Assembly (NCBI GenBank): GCA_029210225.1
Contig: JARGOJ010000686.1
Coordinates: 1 to 5,233, forward strand
DNA: 5,233 nucleotides
Direction: 5' to 3'
Source of the DNA: Planctomycetota bacterium
GTDB taxonomy: Bacteria; Planctomycetota; J058; JARGOJ01
Shown: piece by piece, positions 1-5,233 of the stretch
How positions within the stretch are numbered: the first letter of the stretch is position 1
How the letters are laid out: each line of letters opens with the position of its first letter
Made by a program: the position numbers and the translations under genes
The notes under the pieces: model-generated
Told to the model about the DNA's origin: nothing
Databases searched by the model: none
What the model saw: only the letters and a program-made list of their open reading frames with translations

Positions 1-2404
1 TATCGATTTCGTTCGCCTTTGCCATACATAGTTTTGGCGCCGATTCGGCTCGATCAATAAACTGTTTCGCATCGTCTAGAAGCTCTCCGATGAGTTTGTC
101 TGGAATAGATTCCACACTCAATAAGGCCAGCGCTCTGGCAATTTGTAACTTGCTCTCGTCGTCAATGTTCTTGGCCACTTTATCGTAAATCCACAGGGCG
201 CCCTGCTCAACTTTGGGGGCTTTGCTGTAGCCAAGTTTATAGGCGCAAGACATTAATAAAGCCTCCGCGATAAAGTGCAGTGATTCTTGGCTCCGCTCGC
301 TCTCAATGAGCATTGTCGCTGCTTTGATTTGACGATTCGCGGCGGCGATGAGCGCCGGGGCTCGTCGCCGCTTTGGAGAGCGACGAGGCGCCTTCTCAAA
401 GAGCTCTTCCTTTTCGCCGAAGGGACTATCTTCTCCCATTTTATCGAGGGTCGAAGCGGTCGCTTGATCTACGACCAGAATGGACAGGGCACCGTCTTGA
501 GGCGAGTTGCTGAGCTTTTCTGCGCGGTGATCCATTCTGTCGACGACGGCGATGAGCTTGTCTCCGACTCTGAGTATTTGTTGAAGGCGAGAGCCCAGTC
601 CGCGCTGAATCTTTTCAATGTAAGGTGATAGCTCGTCGTCCTCGCTTTCAGTGATGTCAATACTCGTCTGGGAGTCGTTCTCAGCCCTTTGTGGTTTGGC
701 CTCCGGGACCGATTCAGTGATTGGTTCTTGGGTCGTTTCTGGGTCGTTTTTACTGTCAATTTCTAAGACGTCATCGAGAAGTGAGTCGGTCATTTTTTTG
801 GAGATGCCGACAACATCTTTGTCGGCGTCAATATCGATGACATTCTCGAAGAGCTCACGCTTCTTATTCATGACGGCCGCGACGCGTTCTTCATAAGAGT
901 CAATGGAGTAGAGGTGAATGATTTGAACGGTGGCTTTTTGCCCGAGGCGGTGGACTCGTGCGATTCTCTGGGCGAGCACAGCCGGGTTCCAGGGAACGTC
1001 GAGGTTGATCAGCACCGAGCCCGCCTGCAAGTTCAGTCCGACTCCTCCGGCATCCGTAGAGATAAAGACTTTGACGGCGGGGTTGTTTTGGAATTTCTCA
1101 ATGAGCTTGCCCCGGTCTTTGGAGGGGACCCGCCCGTAGAGGCGAACGCAGTCGATCCCGAGGCTCTTGGTGATTTTCTCTGCCATTGCTGTCATGCGTT
1201 CCCATTCGGAGAAGACAACGACTTTCTGTCCGCTCTCAAGGCAGACCTCTTCAAGCAACCGCTTTAGCTCGTCGAGCTTGGGGGAGCCGTGGCTCTCTTT
1301 GTCGATCAGGCCTGCGGCGTTGCAGGCCATGCGGGCGTTTTGGATGGCGGCGAGCAGGCGCTTGTGCTCGGCGGGAGTGAGGGCTCGGCGGCGGCGGATG
1401 TCGGCGTACATGCCAATCGAGGCGACGGCCTGGTCGTGGTATTGCCGCTGCTTCTTTGACAGCTCAACATCGCGGCGATGCTCAATTCGATCGGGGAGCT
1501 GGTCTTTGACGAGGCGGCGATCTCGGCGCAGCATAAGATGACCGAGGCGGGTGCGTAGCTCTGAGAGGTTCCGGTAGCCGAGGACGCGGCCCCGGTCGTC
1601 TGTGACATGAAAGTCGATCAAGTAGCGCCAAAGCGGCCCTAAGACTTCGTGATCGACCACTTGCATCACGCTGTAGAGGTCTTCTAAGCGGTTCTCGAGC
1701 GGAGTCCCTGTGAGGACGAAGGCGTAGTGGCTGTGCACTGATTTAATGGCTTCGGCTGTCTTAGTGCGCCAATTACGAATTCTTTGGGCTTCGTCTATGA
1801 CGAGGACATCGGGGGCGAGGCTGCGGGTGATGGTGGCTTTATCCCGGACGACGAGTTCATAATTAATGATTGAAAAGGGGTTTTGGCATTGGTATTGGGC
1901 GGCGCGTTCTTTGGCGTTGCCCTGAATGATTTGGGATTTAATACCAATGAAGCGTTCAATTTCTCGGCTCCATTGTTGCTTCAGTGAGGCGGGGCAGACA
2001 ACGAGGACCCGCTTTACTTTTTCATTCTTCATGAGCCAGTGGCACGCGGCGATGGCCTGGAGCGTTTTGCCGAGGCCCATGTCGTCGGCTAAGAGCGCTC
2101 TCTTTCGAGACGCGAGAAAGGCGACGCCATCGATTTGGTAGGAATAGAGTGTTCCGGAGAGCCCTGGTATCTGGCCATCTTTGGAGCTTATCTCGTCTTG
2201 AATATGTTGGGCGCGGCTCTGTCGGTTAGCGCGTTCGCCGACGCGGGTTGCGTGGACACGGGCGTCTTCACCGAGGTTGATTTCGAAGCGATCTTTGACC
2301 TCCTGCTCAAGCTGGAAGAAAGCGCTTGGGAGCTCTTCTTTGAAGGCCCCAGAGGTATCGAAGTAACGATCGAGAATGGTGAGCAGCTCGTCGGAGAGTT
2401 TAAT
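1..2404 (-). CDS. SNF2/SWI2-family DNA-dependent ATPase (helicase), C-terminus cut by window edge, start codon unresolved
   Basis: The protein is a superfamily 2 SNF2-type ATPase, expected to translocate on DNA and remodel protein-DNA complexes in the cytoplasm. Motifs seen on the minus strand are a Q-like YSYQIDGVAFL, Walker A DDMGLGKT (2063-2086), Ia VCPASLKQQW, Walker B DEAQ (1784-1795), III LTGTPLENR (1688-1714), IV KVVVFSEWE, V STDAGGVGLNLQ (1025-1060) and VI QRIARVHRLGQ (938-970). All core motifs are intact. After the core comes an acidic linker (about 629-793), an Arg/Lys/Pro patch (353-394) and a helical tail running off the left edge. The frame is open from position 1 to 2602 without any ATG, GTG or TTG before the Met of Walker A at 2078-2080. 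The 5' limit given here is an ATT codon 8 bases past the upstream SWIM gene's stop; it is a placeholder, not a proven start. The gene could also be the second half of a frameshifted SWIM-SNF2 fusion. The family assignment is very secure; the start is not. Confidence 0.93.
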   Translation of the reverse strand, partial: MKLSDELLTILDRYFDTSGAFKEELPSAFFQLEQEVKDRFEINLGEDARVHATRVGERANRQSRAQHIQDEISSKDGQIPGLSGTLYSYQIDGVAFLASRKRALLADDMGLGKTLQAIAACHWLMKNEKVKRVLVVCPASLKQQWSREIERFIGIKSQIIQGNAKERAAQYQCQNPFSIINYELVVRDKATITRSLAPDVLVIDEAQRIRNWRTKTAEAIKSVHSHYAFVLTGTPLENRLEDLYSVMQVVDHEVLGPLWRYLIDFHVTDDRGRVLGYRNLSELRTRLGHLMLRRDRRLVKDQLPDRIEHRRDVELSKKQRQYHDQAVASIGMYADIRRRRALTPAEHKRLLAAIQNARMACNAAGLIDKESHGSPKLDELKRLLEEVCLESGQKVVVFSEWERMTAMAEKITKSLGIDCVRLYGRVPSKDRGKLIEKFQNNPAVKVFISTDAGGVGLNLQAGSVLINLDVPWNPAVLAQRIARVHRLGQKATVQIIHLYSIDSYEERVAAVMNKKRELFENVIDIDADKDVVGISKKMTDSLLDDVLEIDSKNDPETTQEPITESVPEAKPQRAENDSQTSIDITESEDDELSPYIEKIQRGLGSRLQQILRVGDKLIAVVDRMDHRAEKLSNSPQDGALSILVVDQATASTLDKMGEDSPFGEKEELFEKAPRRSPKRRRAPALIAAANRQIKAATMLIESERSQESLHFIAEALLMSCAYKLGYSKAPKVEQGALWIYDKVAKNIDDESKLQIARALALLSVESIPDKLIGELLDDAKQFIDRAESAPKLCMAKANEID

Positions 2405-2602
2405 CGGTCTTTTTAGGCGAATTGACGGGGCGTCAGGGCCTTCCCAAGATCGGAGTATTTCTTGAACTTTGTTGGGGCCTTCTTCTTCAGTGTGTGAAGG
2501 ACCGCTTCGATGTGCTTGCAGGTGCCAAGGAGGTTGGCGGAGAGGTCGGGGCAGTTGCAGTAGTTGATGCGCTCTGAGATGGAGCGAATCTGTACTTGAT
2601 AG
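2402..2602 (-). other. Overlap of SWIM and SNF2 frames; candidate frameshift or non-canonical start zone
   Basis: Here the SNF2 reading frame is already open in the -1 frame of the SWIM gene, starting just after a TAG at 2603-2605. It encodes KVQEILRSWEGPDAPSIRLK and then runs into the helicase N-terminus. No ATG, GTG or TTG occurs in frame. Possible rare starts are ATA 2456-2458, ATT 2420-2422, ATT 2402-2404 and, just outside this zone, CTG 2384-2386. None has a convincing Shine-Dalgarno. Two four-base C/G runs lie in the overlap (2427-2430 and 2474-2477); one extra base in either would join the SWIM frame to the SNF2 frame before the SWIM stop. No classical X XXY YYZ slippery heptamer was found. 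Third-position GC is higher in the SWIM frame across most of the overlap (rough hand count), which slightly favours the SWIM frame being translated close to its stop. Confidence 0.7.
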
Positions 2603-3063
2603 CTATTTTGTCGAGGGTTGTTCTGGTAGGTCGAGCGGGCTTCCCAGGTGCCGAACCAACGATCGCCATCTTTGTGAGTGACGGCGACCTCAGTTTGACC
2701 GCGCTTGACTCGTTTCTCAATGGCCTTGTCAGCGGCGCCTTGGACGACTTTATGACTGAGCGGTTGCTGGGCGGCGTGGGCGAGGAGTACGGCGATAGCG
2801 TGTTTGCAAGCGGGCTCCCACTCGAAGGGGCAGCTGCAGTCGACGCAAAGCTCGCCGTCGCTGTCGAGGTCGATTTCGACGTAGTAAGGATGCTCTGGGG
2901 AACCCTGAACGAAAGCCCTCAGGCGATCATGGTCGGAGCGCAACTCAGAGACTTTATTGTCCTTGAAATACGCAATGCCACGGCGCACGATGCGGTCTGA
3001 AGCCAAGAGGCGGAGTTCATTGTTGTCGAGTACAAAGGGGTCACGATTCTGAGAGTAGACCAC
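2413..3063 (-). CDS. SWIM zinc-finger protein with two SWIM motifs (possibly the N-terminal part of a SWIM-SNF2 fusion)
   Basis: This 216-residue protein carries two CxC...CxH SWIM motifs, which bind zinc and are associated with DNA or protein contacts. The first is C76-x-C78-x7-C86-x-H88 (2800-2838). The second is C169-x-C171-x10-C182-x-H184 (2512-2559), followed by IEAVL. The sequence before each motif is similar in pattern (YYVEIDLDSDGELC, YQVQIRSISERINYC), which suggests an internal duplication. Translation starts at GTG 3061-3063, with GGAGG 8 bases upstream. The gene lies immediately upstream of the SNF2 helicase on the same strand. SWIM motifs are often the N-terminal domain of SNF2 proteins, so the product probably works with, or is meant to be joined to, that helicase. 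Its tail after residue 190 is Lys-rich and ends at TAA 2413-2415 while the helicase frame is already open in -1. That tail may therefore be out-of-frame sequence. The zinc-binding call is strong; the independence of the protein is uncertain. Confidence 0.88.
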   Translation of the reverse strand: MVYSQNRDPFVLDNNELRLLASDRIVRRGIAYFKDNKVSELRSDHDRLRAFVQGSPEHPYYVEIDLDSDGELCVDCSCPFEWEPACKHAIAVLLAHAAQQPLSHKVVQGAADKAIEKRVKRGQTEVAVTHKDGDRWFGTWEARSTYQNNPRQNSYQVQIRSISERINYCNCPDLSANLLGTCKHIEAVLHTLKKKAPTKFKKYSDLGKALTPRQFA

Positions 3064-3071
3064 GGAAAAAA

Positions 3072-3076
3072 CCTCC
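3072..3076 (-). promoter_or_regulatory. Ribosome binding site of the SWIM gene (GGAGG)
   Basis: On the minus strand GGAGG stands 8 bases before the GTG at 3061-3063. This fixes the GTG as the start and shows that Shine-Dalgarno initiation is used for this operon, in contrast to the helicase frame, which has no recognisable site. No convincing -35/-10 pair was found upstream on this strand. Confidence 0.75.
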
Positions 3077-3267
3077 GAATAGCTTTCGAGCCTGACAGTG
3101 TCTCACATCGGTGCTCTTCAGAACACTCACGATCGATCAGCTTTTTCGTTCTCTCGCTCATTGGTCTCCAGGAAAATCTATCGTTGAAACACGAGGCCCC
3201 GGTTCTAATAGGTCACCCGTCAAGCCATAAGACTTTCACGACATCTCCTCGGGAAACGATGGCTGTG

Positions 3268-3297
3268 TTTTCAGTTTTGGGAAAAAGGGCTTACAAT
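3268..3297 (+). promoter_or_regulatory. Predicted sigma-70-type promoter for the kinase gene
   Basis: TACAAT at 3292-3297 matches the -10 consensus at five of six positions. TTTTCA at 3268-3273 is a weak -35 (four of six) with an 18-base spacer. Transcription would start near 3304, leaving a leader of about 30 bases before the ATG. This is based on sequence match only; the A/T-rich hexamers could be chance. It lies in the 272-base divergent intergenic region (3064-3335), in which no RNA gene or strong repeat was recognised. Confidence 0.4.
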
Positions 3298-3323
3298 ATT
3301 GTTGACCCTGTTGTTGCGAATCT

Positions 3324-3327
3324 GGAG
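3324..3327 (+). promoter_or_regulatory. Ribosome binding site of the kinase gene (GGAG)
   Basis: GGAG stands 8 bases upstream of the ATG at 3336-3338, the same spacing as in the divergent SWIM gene. A TTG codon lies in frame directly before the ATG, but the spacing and codon preference favour the ATG. Confidence 0.7.
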
Positions 3328-3335
3328 TGATCTTG

Positions 3336-5233
3336 ATGGCCCTTGAGAACGAGCAATGCCGTGTTTTAGTTGAGCAAGGCCGGTTGTCGGACGATCAAGC
3401 GCGCTATGCCATGCAGGCCCTCCAAGGCGAGCAAATAGACCTCTGCGAATTGCTGGTGACCTGGGGTCATATCGGCGAGTCCACCGCCGAAATGGTGCGG
3501 GTTTTAGTGACGCAAGGCGCTCAGAAGAAAGTCTTCGGAAACTATGAGATCCTCGGTGAATTGAGCCGCGGCGGGATGGGTGTCGTTTACAGGGCCCGCC
3601 AACGGATGAGCGGAAGAATTGTCGCGCTGAAGCTCATGTTGGATGGCTCCGACCCCGAAGAGAGCCTTCGTTTTCGCCGTGAAGCTCAAGCTCTCGCAAA
3701 GCTTCGGCATCGGAATGTTGTATCTATCATTGAATTTGGCTACCAAGATGCCGTGCCCTATTTCACTATGGAATTGGTTGAAGGCAAAGATCTGAAGAGC
3801 TTTATCCAGGATGAAATCCAGAGTTCAGGGAGGCCACCCCCCTGGGAGTGGAGTTGTAAGATCATCAATCAAGTGGCGGCTGCTCTTGAAGAGTGTCATA
3901 GAGGAGGGCTATATCATCGAGATATCAAGCCCCAGAACATCCTGATTCGTAGTGACAATGAAGAGCCTGTACTCGTTGATTTCGGGCTCGTGAAGGTTCA
4001 CGCAGAAGCAAATCCTGGGGAATCGATAGCGATGTCTCTGACGGCCGAGGGTCAGCTACTTGGAACTCCTTCATTCATGGCCCCTGAGCAGTTTGACGCC
4101 ATAAAAGGGACAGTCGGAGCGCCTGCAGATGTTTGGGGGCTGGCGGCGAGTCTCTTTTATTGTTTGACGGGACACACGCCCTTCGAGGGGGACAGCCCTA
4201 TCACGATTTTTTGTAGCATTAAAGCTGGCTTCTCCGAAGAAGAGTTCTTGGCGAACAGTCATTCGGCGCCAAAGGATCTCGCGGGATTCTTGACAGCGAG
4301 CTTCGCCACAGATGCTGCGAAACGGCCCACGATATCGGGCTTTCGCATGACGCTTGATAGCATTCTTAATCGGCCAGTCTCACAACCGACCTCACTCACC
4401 GCAAAAGTGATCGGCGCAACGGGCATTGTTGTGTTGCTTGGACTGATATCAGTCATTCTTCTGGAAGTGGTCTCAATCAAAGATTCTCCGAAGTCGGATA
4501 GCGGTCAAGCCGAAATTGTGGCCAAGGTGAAGACTCAGAATCCAATTCGCATCGTCTTCAATCCTCCGGTGGAGCAGGGAGTGATTGAGTCTAGCAGTCC
4601 ATTAAGAGTGAGTATCATCGGGGAGTCGCTGTCCAAAGTGGTCATTAATGGTCGGTCTTATTCACCTGGCGAAAAGGAATACATTGTCCCATTGCAAATT
4701 AGGAAAGACGCGACCGTCAAAGTGACGGATTTGAATGGGCATGAGGTCAGCCGTGTCGTTAAAGTTGTTTCTCGTTCTGAGTTGCGCAAAGCACTTCAGC
4801 TTCGTGTCGATTGGAATAGCCTTGAAGACTGGAAGAAGATTCTCATTGCGAGGGAACTAGAAGGTCGGCTGAAACAGGACGGTTATCGATTCGATTCATT
4901 AAAGGAGTTTGATTCCGAAAATGAAACTCAGAAAATAGCTGTCTTTGAACATAAGAGCTCTGGCTTAACATTTCACCTGTTGCCCGGTGACAGTTTCATC
5001 ATGGGGACCGGGGATGCCGCTGCGACGCTGCGGTTCTGTCAAAGACATTCTCGGCAACTAAAACACCTGAAATTTCGAAAGCTGATTAGATTAGAACAAC
5101 CCGAGCTTGAAGCGACAGTGAGCCCATTTCTGATCTCTAGCTACGAAGTCAGCACTGAGGTTTGGATGAGGAAGCTCAAGGTCAACCGAAAAGAATCGCG
5201 AGAGAGGATTTTAGAGAAGGGCTTGAGATCCTC
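3336..5233 (+). CDS. Membrane-anchored Ser/Thr protein kinase with C-terminal FGE-sulfatase domain, cut by window edge
   Basis: This Hanks-type (PknB-like) kinase is expected to phosphorylate Ser/Thr residues of cytoplasmic partners; 632 residues are visible. Residues 1-66 form a helical domain of unknown role with two similar helix-pair stretches (VEQGRLSDDQA, VTWGHIGESTA). The catalytic domain spans about 70-345: glycine loop LSRGGMGVVY (76-85), ATP-anchoring K99, helix-C E116, HRDIKPQN with catalytic D196, DFG at 215-217 with metal-binding D215, GTPSFMAPE (243-251), and R330 near the end of the domain. The first glycine of the usual GxGxxG is Ser77. A single membrane segment lies at about 358-376. 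Outside it, residues about 400-475 look like a beta-sandwich (Ig-like) segment. From about 543 an FGE-sulfatase domain begins: LTFHLLPGDSFIMGTG, then VSPFLISSYEVSTEVW. Its active-site part is beyond the window. Kinase-FGE fusions are common in Planctomycetes; the FGE part may sense or bind rather than catalyse. The gene is transcribed divergently from the SWIM-SNF2 module. The kinase call is very secure, the FGE call good. Confidence 0.95.
   Translation, partial: MALENEQCRVLVEQGRLSDDQARYAMQALQGEQIDLCELLVTWGHIGESTAEMVRVLVTQGAQKKVFGNYEILGELSRGGMGVVYRARQRMSGRIVALKLMLDGSDPEESLRFRREAQALAKLRHRNVVSIIEFGYQDAVPYFTMELVEGKDLKSFIQDEIQSSGRPPPWEWSCKIINQVAAALEECHRGGLYHRDIKPQNILIRSDNEEPVLVDFGLVKVHAEANPGESIAMSLTAEGQLLGTPSFMAPEQFDAIKGTVGAPADVWGLAASLFYCLTGHTPFEGDSPITIFCSIKAGFSEEEFLANSHSAPKDLAGFLTASFATDAAKRPTISGFRMTLDSILNRPVSQPTSLTAKVIGATGIVVLLGLISVILLEVVSIKDSPKSDSGQAEIVAKVKTQNPIRIVFNPPVEQGVIESSSPLRVSIIGESLSKVVINGRSYSPGEKEYIVPLQIRKDATVKVTDLNGHEVSRVVKVVSRSELRKALQLRVDWNSLEDWKKILIARELEGRLKQDGYRFDSLKEFDSENETQKIAVFEHKSSGLTFHLLPGDSFIMGTGDAAATLRFCQRHSRQLKHLKFRKLIRLEQPELEATVSPFLISSYEVSTEVWMRKLKVNRKESRERILEKGLRS

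Noticed and set aside
287..1608. Several open frames on the plus strand (287-628, 651-896, 914-1267, 1167-1541) and on the minus strand in other frames (469-759, 1306-1608).
   Set aside because: They lie entirely over the continuous SNF2 frame, which carries all family motifs. Their translations show no recognisable domains and are rich in Arg/Ser/Cys, typical of off-frame reading.
2078..2080. ATG as the start of the SNF2 gene.
   Set aside because: It is the Met within DDMGLGKT; starting here would delete the Q motif and the residues just before the Walker A loop, and clearly coding sequence continues upstream.
2413..2520. A classical -1 programmed frameshift heptamer (X XXY YYZ) at the SWIM-SNF2 junction.
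   Set aside because: No such heptamer was found in the SWIM frame across the overlap; the AAG-AAG-AAG stretch does not give good -1 re-pairing. Programmed frameshifting stays possible but unsupported by a known signal.
3131..3138. Short palindrome GATCGATC in the intergenic region as a possible operator.
   Set aside because: It is a single eight-base site with no second copy or flanking symmetry, and easily occurs by chance.
2596..3161. Plus-strand frame 2596-3000 and minus-strand frame 2919-3161.
   Set aside because: The first is antisense to the SWIM gene. The second runs through the SWIM gene's ribosome binding site in another frame and has no domain signature.
3504..4480. Minus-strand frames 3504-3746, 4071-4262 and 4259-4480.
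   Set aside because: They are antisense shadows of the kinase gene, whose catalytic motifs are in the plus-strand frame.
1..5233. An antiviral defence island (SNF2 helicases and kinases both occur in such systems).
   Set aside because: No methylase, nuclease, phospholipase-D-like or other defence partner is visible, and the kinase has the membrane-FGE layout of a signalling protein and is divergently transcribed.

Overview
The window suggests a bacterium of the Planctomycetes or a related PVC-group lineage. The main evidence is the right-hand gene: a membrane-anchored Hanks-type Ser/Thr kinase whose outer part opens a formylglycine-generating-enzyme (FGE)-sulfatase domain, a fusion common in Planctomycetes and seen occasionally elsewhere. 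Both genes whose starts are visible have a GGAG-type Shine-Dalgarno 8 bases upstream. No mobile element, CRISPR array, tRNA, rRNA or clear terminator was seen.

The left 3.06 kb is a minus-strand module. It begins at 3063 with a 216-residue protein carrying two SWIM-type zinc-binding motifs. Directly downstream lies a SNF2/SWI2-family helicase whose reading frame stays open to the left edge of the window, so its C-terminus is missing. The helicase motifs are intact, and a long non-helicase tail follows: an acidic linker, a basic patch and a helical region.

The key anomaly is at the junction of these two genes. The helicase frame is the -1 frame relative to the SWIM gene and overlaps its last 63 codons. 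It contains no ATG, GTG or TTG from its upstream stop (2603-2605) until the Met inside Walker A (2078-2080), which is too far in to be the start. SWIM and SNF2 domains often sit in one polypeptide. The pair is therefore either a split or frameshifted SWIM-SNF2 fusion (programmed, mutational or a one-base sequence error) or a helicase that starts at a non-standard codon.

A 272-base divergent intergenic region (3064-3335) holds both ribosome binding sites and a plausible promoter for the kinase. The kinase (3336 to the right edge) has an N-terminal helical domain, a catalytic domain, one membrane segment, a probable beta-sandwich region and the start of the FGE-sulfatase domain. It is cut by the window edge. 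The two transcription units point away from each other, and nothing visible ties them to one pathway.
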